NCBI RefSeq assembly: GCF_028610625.1
Contig: NZ_JAQQWU010000002.1
Location: forward strand, 434,001-498,000
Direction of reading: 5' to 3'
Length of the DNA: 64,000 nucleotides
Source of the DNA: Guptibacillus spartinae
GTDB taxonomy: Bacteria > Bacillota > Bacilli > Bacillales > Guptibacillaceae
Below, one piece after another: positions 1 through 8,608 of this stretch. Every line of letters begins with the position of its first letter. Positions within the stretch are counted from its first letter, which is position 1. Both the position numbers and the translations under genes were made by a program. A model generated the notes under the pieces. That model saw only the letters and a program-made list of their open reading frames with translations. It did not search any database and was not told where the DNA came from.

Positions 1-277
1 CTTTTCGAATAGCAGGATGGAGTACTCGATTTAAAACATTGCGCTTCTCTTTATCCTTAAAGATGACGGAACCTAACTTCTTTCGATCAAGACCACCATC
101 TTCCGCTTTCATGTCTTCTCCAAACAATTGAAAGATTTTTTCAAGTGCCGGCTCACCAGGTTCAACAACCTTTCGTGCCATCACATCTGCATCAACAATT
201 GGTAAATCATAACGTTTAATCATTTCAGCTACAGTACTTTTTCCGCTAGCAATCCCACCGGTAAGTCCAATATCCAT
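1..277 (-). CDS. coaE: Dephospho-CoA kinase, N-terminal part (cut by window start)
   Basis: Encodes the first 92 residues of dephospho-CoA kinase, the cytosolic enzyme that uses ATP to phosphorylate dephospho-CoA in the last step of coenzyme A synthesis. I translated it by eye from the minus strand. The P-loop GGIASGKST is at residues 7-15 and DADVMAR, the family's second signature, at 29-35. The ATG at 277 follows a GGAGGAAAAG ribosome site. The gene runs off the left edge, so its C-terminal half is not visible. It is the last visible gene of a polA-mutM-ytaF-coaE run, the order known from B. subtilis. The family is secure. Confidence 0.93.
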   Translation of the reverse strand, partial: MDIGLTGGIASGKSTVAEMIKRYDLPIVDADVMARKVVEPGEPALEKIFQLFGEDMKAEDGGLDRKKLGSVIFKDKEKRNVLNRVLHPAIRK

Positions 278-292
278 TCTTTTCCTCCTTCC

Positions 293-925
293 CTACATCC
301 TCATAAACCCTAAGATAATGAGTAGGCATCCTGGTAAAAATGATAATTTATCCATCCATTTGATGTTCGAAGTAAGGTTTCCAAACTTTAATCCCGAGAG
401 TAAAAACAATGAACTCATACAGGCAATCAACAGAGATGTTTCTATTGGAGGGAATCCAACCATTGAAGCACCTATCCCAGCCCCAAACGCATCAAGGGAT
501 AACGCAGCTCCAAGCATGATTGCTTCAATGCCTGTAATTGTACCAGAATCATCAAAATCAGCCGTGGTTGGTTTTCTTAAAATACTGATAACCACTCCAA
601 GCGAACGGATTTCATAATGAAGCAGAATTCGCTCGGAAACTGTTTTTTCAACGTCTTTATTGTTACGGATCATTTGATATAACACCCATACACCGAGCAC
701 GATAAGAATACCGCCACCAATTCGCTGAGCTACTATATCTGAAATCCATAACTGTAATAGTGAGCCAAATCCCATTGCGATTAACATGGAGATCGCCGAA
801 CAAATCGAAATGATAAGAATTGACTTAAACGGAATTTTCATCTTTCGTAGTCCATACGTTAAGCCAACTCCAAAACCATCTACACTTACTGCAAACGCTA
901 AGAAAAAAAGAGAAACCCAGTACAT
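293..925 (-). CDS. ytaF: Sporulation membrane protein YtaF
   Basis: A 210-residue polytopic membrane protein with about six hydrophobic helices. Two Asp-containing repeats (FAVSVDGFGVG near residue 10 and LGAALSLDAFGAG near 137) show the internal duplication of the MntP/LysE-like fold. In B. subtilis YtaF is a sporulation-associated protein of unknown transport substrate; the MntP relationship suggests cation export, which is inference. The ATG at 925 follows GGAAGGAGCTC. It sits between mutM and coaE, 15 bases from coaE, and is probably co-transcribed with both. Synteny and length fit the family well. Confidence 0.88.
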   Translation of the reverse strand: MYWVSLFFLAFAVSVDGFGVGLTYGLRKMKIPFKSILIISICSAISMLIAMGFGSLLQLWISDIVAQRIGGGILIVLGVWVLYQMIRNNKDVEKTVSERILLHYEIRSLGVVISILRKPTTADFDDSGTITGIEAIMLGAALSLDAFGAGIGASMVGFPPIETSLLIACMSSLFLLSGLKFGNLTSNIKWMDKLSFLPGCLLIILGFMRM

Positions 926-990
926 AGGCGAGCTCCTTCCATACTAAAATCTTAAATAGTATATGAAAGGAGCCCATCCAACGCTACGAA

Positions 991-1821
991 TCACTCATTT
1001 ACTTGACAGGTTGGGCAAAAAGTCGTCCCTCTTCCCCCTACAACGATTTTCTCTAGCTCACGTTGACATTCTTTACAGCCTTCACCAGCACGTCCGTATA
1101 CGAAGAGGCTCTCTTGATACGTCCCCACTTTCCCCTGGCTATTTACATAAGAGCGTATCGTACTTCCGCCCTTGTTTACCGCATCTGATAACGTACGAAT
1201 GATCTCATCTCTAAGCTTATCAATTTCCTTCATTGTAAGTGTAGAAGCAATACGCTCTGGATGAATGCCAGCTTTAAACAACGCTTCATCTACGTAAATA
1301 TTTCCTAGACCTACAACAAGAGTTTGATCTAACAACACTGTTTTTACTTTTCTTGATGTTTTTTGGAACCCTTTTTGTAATACTTCAGAGGTAAACTGTT
1401 TTGAAAAAGGTTCATGTCCCAGCTGCGCGAGTGGTAACTCGTTTTCCTCTAATCCAATAGGAAAAAGATGCATCGTACCAAACTTACGCACGTCGTGGTA
1501 ACGAAGCTCTGTTCCATCTTCGAACGTAAAAAACACATGCGTATGATGATCAAATTCTTCATCGCTAGCAGATAACTTATATTTTCCTTCCATACGAAGG
1601 TGAGAAATGATTACGTCATCTTCCAGAATTAGTTTTAAAAACTTTCCTCTTCTTTCAACACCTGTAAAAGTCTGACCAATCACTTTCATTTTAAAGGCTT
1701 CAACATCATCTGGTTTTTTAATGATTTTAGGCCACTTTACAACCACATTTGTGACCTTCTTCCCAACAATCAGATCTTCTAGCGTGCGTTTAACCGTTTC
1801 TACTTCTGGTAATTCGGGCAT
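991..1821 (-). CDS. mutM: Formamidopyrimidine-DNA glycosylase MutM (Fpg)
   Basis: Base-excision repair enzyme that removes 8-oxoguanine and formamidopyrimidines and nicks the abasic site by beta/delta elimination. The start MPELPEVETV carries the catalytic proline (residue 2, N-terminal after Met removal) and Glu3. HLRMEGKY near 75 and the H2TH region near 150-200 (GLGNIYVDEALF) follow. The C-terminal zinc finger has the CxxC-x16-CxxC pattern (CKEC...CPTC). At 276 residues it has the usual length. It lies 20 bases after polA in the same direction, so replication and repair functions are co-transcribed. No unusual residues were noticed. Confidence 0.97.
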   Translation of the reverse strand: MPELPEVETVKRTLEDLIVGKKVTNVVVKWPKIIKKPDDVEAFKMKVIGQTFTGVERRGKFLKLILEDDVIISHLRMEGKYKLSASDEEFDHHTHVFFTFEDGTELRYHDVRKFGTMHLFPIGLEENELPLAQLGHEPFSKQFTSEVLQKGFQKTSRKVKTVLLDQTLVVGLGNIYVDEALFKAGIHPERIASTLTMKEIDKLRDEIIRTLSDAVNKGGSTIRSYVNSQGKVGTYQESLFVYGRAGEGCKECQRELEKIVVGGRGTTFCPTCQVNE

Positions 1822-1841
1822 ATTTCCCTCTCCTTTGATGC

Positions 1842-4469
1842 CTACTTCGCATCATACCAGGTGGAGCCGTACTCATAATCAACTTTCAGTGGCACATCCA
1901 GTTTGATGGCAGATTCCATTACTTCAGGTACGATACGTTTTAACGTTTCAATCTCATCTTGTGGTGCCTCAAAAATCAATTCATCATGTACTTGAAGCAA
2001 CATACGCGTTTCTAACTTCTCTTCTTTTAAGCGTGTCTCCATTTGAACCATGGCAAGCTTAATAATATCAGCAGCCGTCCCCTGTATGGGCGTGTTCATT
2101 GCTGTTCGTTCAGCGAAGCCACGTTGATTAAAGTTACGAGAATTAATTTCAGGTAGATATCTTCTTCTCTGTAACAAAGTTGAGACATACCCGTCTTCTT
2201 TTGCTTTTGTGACAACGTCTTCCATATAGTTTTTAACTCCTGGAAAGCTCTCTAAATAGCGGTCAATAAATTCTCCCGCTTCTTTTCTAGAAACGTCGAT
2301 ACTTTGTGATAACCCATAATCACTAATGCCGTAAACAATGCCAAAGTTAACGGCTTTCGCATGTCTTCTCATGTTAGATGTGACATCTTCTTTATCGACA
2401 TTGAACACGTTCATTGCCGTTTTTGTATGAATATCTTCATCTTGTTGGAATGCTTCAATTAAGTTCTTATCCTGAGCAATATGGGCAAGAACTCGCAGCT
2501 CAATTTGAGAATAATCTGCTGCAAACATCACCCAGTCTTTTTGAGATGGAATAAACGCTTTTCTGATTTTGCGACCTTCTTCAAGACGAATCGGGATATT
2601 CTGCAAATTTGGATCAATTGAGCTAAGTCTTCCCGTTTGAGTAAGTGCTTGATTAAACCGTGTGTGTATTTTCCCTGTATCTGAATAGATGACTTTTAAC
2701 AAACCTTCAACGTAGGTCGAATTTAATTTCCCGAGCTGACGATAAAGAAGAATTTCAGGAATAACCTCGTGCTTACTTTCAAGCTTTTCTAACACGTCTG
2801 CAGAGGTAGAGTATCCCGTTTTTGTTTTCTTCATCACCGGAAGCTCCAATTTTTCAAACAGGACTTCACCAAGCTGCTTCGGAGAGTTAATATTAAACTC
2901 AGTTCCTGCGAGTTCAAAAACCTTCGCTTCAATTTTACTCAGTTTTTCATTTAATTCTTCGCTCATTTTTTCTAGGAATTTAGTATCTACAGAAACGCCT
3001 TTTGTTTCCATTTCACCTAAAACCAGCGTTAGAGGCATTTCTAGGTCGTGGAACAGCTCATACTGCTCATTGTGCTTCAACTGTTCTTCAAGCTTCTCTT
3101 TTAACTGATAAACGGCATAGGCTTTTCGAACAAGGTGATCCGAAAACTCTTCTACTTCCGGAAGTTTACGTTTCGCGCCTTTTCCATAGATGCTCTCATC
3201 AGAAGACACAATAGAAAAGCCCTCTCGTCTTGAAATAGCAGATAGATCATGGGTTGATTCAGAGGGGTTTAAGAGATAAGAAGCAATCACTAAATCAAAT
3301 GTAATCCCTTCTAAGGAAATCCCCTTCCAACCTAAAGCTACAACGGCTCTTTTCGCATCAAACACCCATTTTTTCTGAGTGCCATCTTCCAGAAAATCGC
3401 GGAACAATTCAGACTGTAACGCTAAATCTGTTGGAATGAAATAATTTCCATTTTCATTCACAAGTGAGATTCCTTGAATCTCTGCATTGTGGTAATTTTC
3501 TTCCATAACCTCGACAATCATCGCAGAAGGACTAACTAAGTGTTCAGACTGAATTTCGTTGATCGTCTCAAAAGGCAAGTCATCAATTTCTTCGTCCTCT
3601 ACCTCAGCTTCTCCGATTCGATTCAATAGAGACTTGAATCCAAGCTCATTAAAAAGAGAGGCAACCGTTTTCTGATCATAACCACCATACCCAAGGTCAT
3701 CTATTCCTAGCTCAAGCGGCGTTTCTTTAAAGATGGTCACAAGCTCTTTACTCATCATAGCCTGATCTTGATTTTCTTCTAACTTTTCTTTTAACTTTTT
3801 ACCAGAAACCTCATCAAGTGATTCAAAAACAGCTTCTACCGTTCCAAACTGTTTTAACAATTTAAGAGCTGTTTTCTCTCCAACACCAGGTACACCAGGA
3901 ATATTGTCTGAATTATCACCCATAAGTGCTTTCATATCAATAATTTGGTCTGCACTCAGCCCGTATTTTTCATGGAGAAAGGCTGGATCATATGTATCAA
4001 TATCAGTGATTCCCTTTCTCGTTAAGGCTACGTGCACATTTTCAGAAACAAGTTGTAGTAAATCTTTGTCTCCAGAATAGATTTTCACTTCCCAATCTTC
4101 TTTACTCGCAAGATCCGATACCGTTCCGATAATATCATCTGCTTCATAGTTCTTAATTTCATATCGCTTAATATCAAATGCGTCCAGCACTTCACGAATG
4201 ACAGGGAACTGTTCACTCAATTCTGAAGGGGTTTTTTGGCGACCACCTTTATACTCCGTATACGTTTGATGACGAAAAGTTGTTTTTCCCGCGTCGAACG
4301 CTACGAGCATGTGTGTCGGTGATTCGTTCTCAATAATTTTCAGTAACATCGTCGTAAACCCTAGTACGGCATTCGTATAAACACCTTTATCATTATTTAA
4401 TAATGGTAATGCAAAAAACGCTCGATACGCAATGCTATTCCCATCGATTAACACTAACTTGTTCTTCAA
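1842..4469 (-). CDS. polA: DNA polymerase I
   Basis: An 875-residue repair and Okazaki-fragment polymerase. Residues 1-290 form the 5'-nuclease domain (IDGNSIAYRAFF at 8-19, YSGDKDLLQL at 131-140, GDNSDNIPGVPGVG at 184-197). Residues 300-470 are the 3'-5' exonuclease fold, which in Bacillus is degenerate; I see no intact DxE motif there, so proofreading is probably lost. Residues 480-875 are the polymerase: motif A DYSQIELR at 652-659, motif B with RRHAKAVNFG at 701-710, motif C QVHDE at 826-830. The start is TTG at 4469, about 8 bases after GGAGG. It heads the polA-mutM-ytaF-coaE run. Confidence 0.97.
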   Translation of the reverse strand: MKNKLVLIDGNSIAYRAFFALPLLNNDKGVYTNAVLGFTTMLLKIIENESPTHMLVAFDAGKTTFRHQTYTEYKGGRQKTPSELSEQFPVIREVLDAFDIKRYEIKNYEADDIIGTVSDLASKEDWEVKIYSGDKDLLQLVSENVHVALTRKGITDIDTYDPAFLHEKYGLSADQIIDMKALMGDNSDNIPGVPGVGEKTALKLLKQFGTVEAVFESLDEVSGKKLKEKLEENQDQAMMSKELVTIFKETPLELGIDDLGYGGYDQKTVASLFNELGFKSLLNRIGEAEVEDEEIDDLPFETINEIQSEHLVSPSAMIVEVMEENYHNAEIQGISLVNENGNYFIPTDLALQSELFRDFLEDGTQKKWVFDAKRAVVALGWKGISLEGITFDLVIASYLLNPSESTHDLSAISRREGFSIVSSDESIYGKGAKRKLPEVEEFSDHLVRKAYAVYQLKEKLEEQLKHNEQYELFHDLEMPLTLVLGEMETKGVSVDTKFLEKMSEELNEKLSKIEAKVFELAGTEFNINSPKQLGEVLFEKLELPVMKKTKTGYSTSADVLEKLESKHEVIPEILLYRQLGKLNSTYVEGLLKVIYSDTGKIHTRFNQALTQTGRLSSIDPNLQNIPIRLEEGRKIRKAFIPSQKDWVMFAADYSQIELRVLAHIAQDKNLIEAFQQDEDIHTKTAMNVFNVDKEDVTSNMRRHAKAVNFGIVYGISDYGLSQSIDVSRKEAGEFIDRYLESFPGVKNYMEDVVTKAKEDGYVSTLLQRRRYLPEINSRNFNQRGFAERTAMNTPIQGTAADIIKLAMVQMETRLKEEKLETRMLLQVHDELIFEAPQDEIETLKRIVPEVMESAIKLDVPLKVDYEYGSTWYDAK

Positions 4470-4602
4470 TAGAAGTCCTCCATCTCGTTCATATTATCGA
4501 TCTTTGTCCATTATAAAAGACGCCTGCTTCATTTATTTTACCACGATGGGAAAAAGAATGAAAAACAAGCGTCCAATAAATCGCTCTTGTCCTGTTCCTA
4601 AT

Positions 4603-4636
4603 AATAAAAAAAAAGGAGACGAGAAAGTCTCGTCTC
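4603..4636 (-). terminator. Intrinsic terminator after phoPR
   Basis: A perfect 9-bp stem (GAGACGAGA at 4616-4624 and TCTCGTCTC at 4628-4636) with a 3-base loop. On the minus strand it is followed by a run of nine T. It lies about 95 bases past the phoR stop and separates phoPR from polA. Confidence 0.85.
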
Positions 4637-4730
4637 AAAAATATGCTCTCGTCATGATGAAGGGGTCAACTATTACGTTACAGAAATAATTTGAAGGGCA
4701 TATAAACTAACTGTAAAGAAAACGTAAAGA

Positions 4731-6149
4731 TTAAGATCGTTTCTCTTTATTTAACGTAATCATAAACGTTGTCCCTTCACCAGGTTGACTATTTACTTCA
4801 ATGTGCCCCTGATGGGCTTCGACAAGGTGTTTCACAATCGCAAGGCCAAGACCCGTGCCACCGGAATTCCTACTTCTTGCTCGATCGACTCGGTAAAATC
4901 GCTCAAAAATTCTCGGTAGCTCTTCTTGACGTATACCGATTCCATTATCTGAAATTGTAAACTTAACAGCATCGCTTTCTTCCTTTACGAATACCGTTAC
5001 GCTCCCTCCTTCTGGAGTATACGTAATACTATTCGCTATTAAATTAAGAAACACTTGTTTTAAACGATTCGCATCGCCCTTGATTTGAAGATCTCCATCG
5101 TAGCGAATATCAACTTCAATGTTCTTCTTATCTGCCTTGCTTTTCGTCATTAAAAGGCAATCATCAATGACTTCTTTCAAGTCTACATCTTGCCAATTAA
5201 GCGAAAAATGCTTCTGTTCCATTTTTGAGAGGTCGAGTAGATCTTGAATAAGACTTTGAAGACGATCACTTTCATTTAAAATAATCGTTAGGAAACGAGT
5301 GCGGAAAGCTTTGTTTTCCATAGCTCCATCAAGTAGTGTCTCAGCAAAACCCTTCAACGAAGTGACTGGGGTTTTCAACTCATGTGAGACGTTTGCTACA
5401 AAATCTTTTCGCATTTGTTCAAGTTTTTTTAATTCTGTTATATCGTGAAAGACGAGAACGACACCCTTCAGCTTCTCGTCTTGATTTAAAATCGGTGCAC
5501 CAGATACATCAAAATGTCGCATTTCAATCCCAACTGGCAGCTCAACTTGCTTTCGAACGGTTTGCTCAACTAATAGCGTCTCTTCCACTAATCGAATAAT
5601 TTCCCTGTACGGAAGTGCTTCATAATAAAGCACATCTAAATAGTCTTCCGTTTTAATATGAAAAGTCTCTTTATAAAAGCGATTAACGAGGTTTATATGA
5701 CCTTTTGAATCAATCAGAATTAGACCACTATCCATATTTTCAATCAATGTCATTAAACGGTTTTGTTGAATTTCATAAGAATTTGTCATGTTTTGTAAAT
5801 TCCGTGCAAGAATGTTTAAAGCGTGACTAAGTTGTCCTGTCTCATCGAGCTTATATTCATAAGTTCGTGCTTTAAAATTCCCCGAAGCAAGCTCATTGGC
5901 AACATTCAATGCTCCCTCTAAAGGCTTGGTTAATTGATTTGAGATACGAAGACTAAGGTAAATAATAATGAAAAAAGCCCCAGCAAATGAAAATATCAAG
6001 ATTAACCACATATTTGATAATGCCTCTTCACTAGCATTATCAAATAAAATTCCTTCAAATAAATTTCCTAAGAAAACAACCAAGATTGAAAAGACAAGAA
6101 AAAGAATAACAAATTGAGCATTTAAAAACCGCGAGCGAAAACGCTTCAT
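4731..6149 (-). CDS. phoR: Phosphate-regulon sensor histidine kinase PhoR, short form
   Basis: A 472-residue membrane kinase that phosphorylates PhoP under phosphate limitation. Two transmembrane helices (about 11-31 and 47-67) are joined by only about 15 residues, so there is no folded extracellular sensor domain. HAMP is at about 64-116 and PAS at about 123-235. The HisKA H-box FVANVSHELKTP has His256; the N-box is near 367, the G1 box DNGIG at 401-405 and the G2 box GTGLGL at 431-436. From memory B. subtilis PhoR is about 579 residues; the difference is about the size of the missing ectodomain. Its start overlaps the phoP stop (ATGA), implying translational coupling. Confidence 0.93.
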   Translation of the reverse strand: MKRFRSRFLNAQFVILFLVFSILVVFLGNLFEGILFDNASEEALSNMWLILIFSFAGAFFIIIYLSLRISNQLTKPLEGALNVANELASGNFKARTYEYKLDETGQLSHALNILARNLQNMTNSYEIQQNRLMTLIENMDSGLILIDSKGHINLVNRFYKETFHIKTEDYLDVLYYEALPYREIIRLVEETLLVEQTVRKQVELPVGIEMRHFDVSGAPILNQDEKLKGVVLVFHDITELKKLEQMRKDFVANVSHELKTPVTSLKGFAETLLDGAMENKAFRTRFLTIILNESDRLQSLIQDLLDLSKMEQKHFSLNWQDVDLKEVIDDCLLMTKSKADKKNIEVDIRYDGDLQIKGDANRLKQVFLNLIANSITYTPEGGSVTVFVKEESDAVKFTISDNGIGIRQEELPRIFERFYRVDRARSRNSGGTGLGLAIVKHLVEAHQGHIEVNSQPGEGTTFMITLNKEKRS

Positions 6150-6865
6150 TTACTGGATGGCTCCTCTAACTTATAGCCGAGCCCCCTGATTGTTTTGATG
6201 TATTCTGGTTTACGCGTATTCTCTTCAATTTTTTCTCTTAAATGACTAACGTGGACATCTACAATTCGTGTATCACCTACAAAGTCATAATTCCAAACTG
6301 CACTTAAAAGTTGTTCTCTTGTTAGCACGCGCCCTTTATGTCGTACGAGGTACACTAACAGTTCAAATTCTTTAGGTGTGACTTCCATCATTTCTCCTTG
6401 GAAAAATGATTCGTAATTGTTTGGATAAACCTCTAGTTCTCCAACCTGTATTTTCTCTGATTCTTCTTTCTCTGTTGCAACCTTTGATTCTTCAAGTTGT
6501 TTTACACGTCTAAGGATTGCTTTAACTCGGGCAACTACTTCTCTTGGACTAAACGGTTTTGTCATATAATCATCAGCACCCAGTTCAAGACCAAGTACTT
6601 TATCAAATTCATCATCTTTCGCTGTAAGCATTAACACAGGCGTATGAATGTGTCGCTGTCTTAATTCCTTACATACCTCTAATCCATCCATTTCAGGTAG
6701 CATCAGATCAAGAATAATGCAATTAGGATTCTCCGCCTCAACAACATCCAATGCTTGTGCACCATCTTCTGCCGTTACTACTTCATAACCTGCTTGTTCA
6801 AGGTTAAATTGTAGCAAAGTTAAAATCGACATTTCATCGTCAACAACTAGTATTTTTTGAGCCAT
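6146..6865 (-). CDS. phoP: Phosphate-regulon response regulator PhoP
   Basis: An OmpR/PhoB-type regulator. The receiver domain (1-120) has the acidic pair in VVDDE near residue 7, the phosphoacceptor Asp in LDLMLPEMDG near 53 and the KPFSP lysine near 102. The winged-helix domain ends with VDVHVSHLREKI and IRGLGYKLE. I chose the ATG at 6865 (239 residues) because the GGGGG ribosome site is 8 bases away; an in-frame ATG at 6871 lies only 2 bases from it. PhoP controls phosphate scavenging and wall-polymer switching in Bacillus. It overlaps phoR by four bases. Confidence 0.95.
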   Translation of the reverse strand: MAQKILVVDDEMSILTLLQFNLEQAGYEVVTAEDGAQALDVVEAENPNCIILDLMLPEMDGLEVCKELRQRHIHTPVLMLTAKDDEFDKVLGLELGADDYMTKPFSPREVVARVKAILRRVKQLEESKVATEKEESEKIQVGELEVYPNNYESFFQGEMMEVTPKEFELLVYLVRHKGRVLTREQLLSAVWNYDFVGDTRIVDVHVSHLREKIEENTRKPEYIKTIRGLGYKLEEPSSK

Positions 6866-7033
6866 TGTCATATCCCCCTAACGAATTTCCCCATTCATCA
6901 ATGCCGACCACAGACGTTTTCTTTATTTTAGCCTGAATACCCTCATCATACTATTATTTTTACAAAGGCAAAAGAAAAACTTAAGTTTCTCTCCTTTATG
7001 AAGCGTTTTAATTACGCATTAGAAGGAATAACA

Positions 7034-7060
7034 TAAAAAAAAGAGCCTTTAGCAGGCTCT
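7034..7060 (-). terminator. Intrinsic terminator after the MaoC-fold gene
   Basis: On the minus strand AGAGCC and GGCTCT form a hairpin around TGCTAAA, followed by eight T. The stem overlaps the stop codon of the 7059-7538 gene. Confidence 0.8.
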
Positions 7061-7538
7061 AAAAATTATCGAAAGAAGTTGACTTCGTTAATGGTTTGGC
7101 AGAATAAGGTGGGCTAACAGTAAAAGTACCGTCTAAAATAGAATCTCCTGATTCGTTTACACCTTTCACACTTATTTCAACTTCGTGTGTTTCTGGGAGG
7201 ACATCGACCACTTCAAACTGAAAGTGAAGCGTCTCATAATGATGAACAGGGGTTTCGTATATGACTTCTTGCTTTTTAATACTGCTTCCCGGTCCGGGCA
7301 AATACTTGGAAATAGCACCTGTAACAATAGCAAGTAGCATGATTTGCGGTACGATAGGTTTTTTAAAAGGTGTCATAGAGGCATAATCATGCTGAATGAA
7401 AAGAGGATTATTATCGTTTGAAAGACCAAGATATAAAAGAAGATCGCGATCTTCAATTTTTTCCGTTACTTCAAGCTTCTCACCTATTGATATTTCATCG
7501 ATCATTCTTCCAAGCTTACGTTTTTTTCCTAATAGCAT
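7059..7538 (-). CDS. MaoC-like hotdog-fold protein with altered active site
   Basis: 159 residues resembling the MaoC/R-specific enoyl-CoA hydratase family. Residues 32-55 match the hydratase signature region, but where active members read D-x-N-P-L-H this protein has DNNPLF at 42-47, so the catalytic Asp42 remains and the catalytic His is Phe47; a His follows at 50. The rest (GPGSSIKKQEVIYETPV, then FEVVDVLPETHEVEISVKGVN) is typical of the beta-sheet of the fold. It may bind or process acyl thioesters without hydratase activity; this is inference. It lies between phoP and mdh with its own terminator, and a cre-like box sits just upstream. Confidence 0.75.
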   Translation of the reverse strand: MLLGKKRKLGRMIDEISIGEKLEVTEKIEDRDLLLYLGLSNDNNPLFIQHDYASMTPFKKPIVPQIMLLAIVTGAISKYLPGPGSSIKKQEVIYETPVHHYETLHFQFEVVDVLPETHEVEISVKGVNESGDSILDGTFTVSPPYSAKPLTKSTSFDNF

Positions 7539-7555
7539 CGCTTCTCCCCCTTTAA

Positions 7556-7569
7556 TGAAAGCGCTTTCT
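7556..7569. promoter_or_regulatory. cre-like CcpA box
   Basis: TGAAAGCGCTTTCT fits the catabolite-responsive element consensus TGWAARCGNTWNCW at every position. It lies 18 bases upstream of the MaoC-fold start codon and just past the mdh terminator, so that gene is the likely target. Confidence 0.6.
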
Positions 7570-7577
7570 GAGGCGTT

Positions 7578-7612
7578 TTAAAAATAGATCCGGTTCTTAC
7601 ACCGGATCTATT
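7578..7612 (-). terminator. Terminator of the citZ-icd-mdh operon
   Basis: A 12-bp stem (arms 7583-7594 and 7601-7612) with a 6-base loop, followed on the minus strand by five T and then AAAAC. It lies 11 bases past the mdh stop. Confidence 0.82.
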
Positions 7613-7623
7613 CAATCGCCTTA

Positions 7624-8562
7624 TTAACCTAAGACTGTCATAACTTTACGTACAGAGTTAGCTGATTTATCTAACTCTTTCTTCTCTTCCGCGGTTAAAT
7701 CAAGCTCGATAATCTCTTCAATACCGCCTCCACCAAGAATTGTTGGTACGCCAAGGTAAAGACCGTCGTAACCATACTCACCTTCTAGATAAGCGATAGT
7801 TGGAAGGACACGACGCTGATCCTTAAGAATCGCTTCTGCCATCTCAACTAATGAGGCAGCAGGAGCATAATAAGCACTCCCATTTCCAAGGAGGCTTACA
7901 ATTTCGCCTCCCCCTTTTCGCGTGCGTTCCACAATTTCAGCAAGGCGTTCTTCTGAGATTAATTTTTGAAGTGGAATACCCCCAGCAAACGAATAGCGAA
8001 CAAGCGGTACCATATCATCGCCGTGCCCACCGAGGACAAAACCTGTAATATCTTTAACAGAAAGGTTCAACTCTTCAGCAATAAATGAACGAAAACGGGC
8101 AGAATCAAGAATTCCCGACTGACCTATAACGCGATTTTTAGGAAGGCCAGACTCCTTAAATACCGTATATGTCATTGCATCAACAGGATTCGTTAAGACT
8201 ACAATAGTGGTTTCAGGAGAATATTTCACAATATCCTTCGTAACACTCTTCATGATTTTCGCATTTGTATTCACAAGATCATCTCGGCTCATCCCCGGCT
8301 TTCTTGCAATACCTGCTGTAATGACAACAATATCTGAATCTGCTGTATCTTCATAATTAGAAGTACCGGTGATTTTTGAATCAAATCCCTGAACGGGACT
8401 TGCTTCAAACATATCAAGTGCTTTTCCTTTTGTTGGTCCCTCTTGATTCGGAATGTCAACGAGCACAACATCAGCCAATTCTTTCTGAGCTAAAAGAAAA
8501 GCGGTGGTTGCACCAGTAAAGCCAGCACCAATTACAGAAACCTTTTTGCGTTTGATTGTCAT
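7624..8562 (-). CDS. mdh: NAD-dependent malate dehydrogenase
   Basis: 312-residue TCA-cycle enzyme oxidising malate to oxaloacetate. The Rossmann motif GAGFTG is at 12-17. [10 protein letters not shown] (about 86-95) carries the substrate-loop arginines that mark malate rather than lactate specificity. NPVDAMTY (about 125-132) and GGHGDD with catalytic His180 complete the active site. The ATG follows GGAGTGGCTAGTAA. It is third in a citZ-icd-mdh operon, 46 bases after icd, as in B. subtilis, so citrate synthesis, isocitrate oxidation and oxaloacetate regeneration share a transcript. Confidence 0.97.
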   Translation of the reverse strand: MTIKRKKVSVIGAGFTGATTAFLLAQKELADVVLVDIPNQEGPTKGKALDMFEASPVQGFDSKITGTSNYEDTADSDIVVITAGIARKPGMSRDDLVNTNAKIMKSVTKDIVKYSPETTIVVLTNPVDAMTYTVFKESGLPKNRVIGQSGILDSARFRSFIAEELNLSVKDITGFVLGGHGDDMVPLVRYSFAGGIPLQKLISEERLAEIVERTRKGGGEIVSLLGNGSAYYAPAASLVEMAEAILKDQRRVLPTIAYLEGEYGYDGLYLGVPTILGGGGIEEIIELDLTAEEKKELDKSANSVRKVMTVLG

Positions 8563-8608
8563 TTACTAGCCACTCCTTTCATGCTTATAAGAATAGTGGT
8601 CCTTTGGT

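Noticed and set aside
4510-4540. TATAAT in front of polA as a promoter
   Set aside because: Perfect -10 but no acceptable -35 at 16-18 bases and no extended -10 TG.
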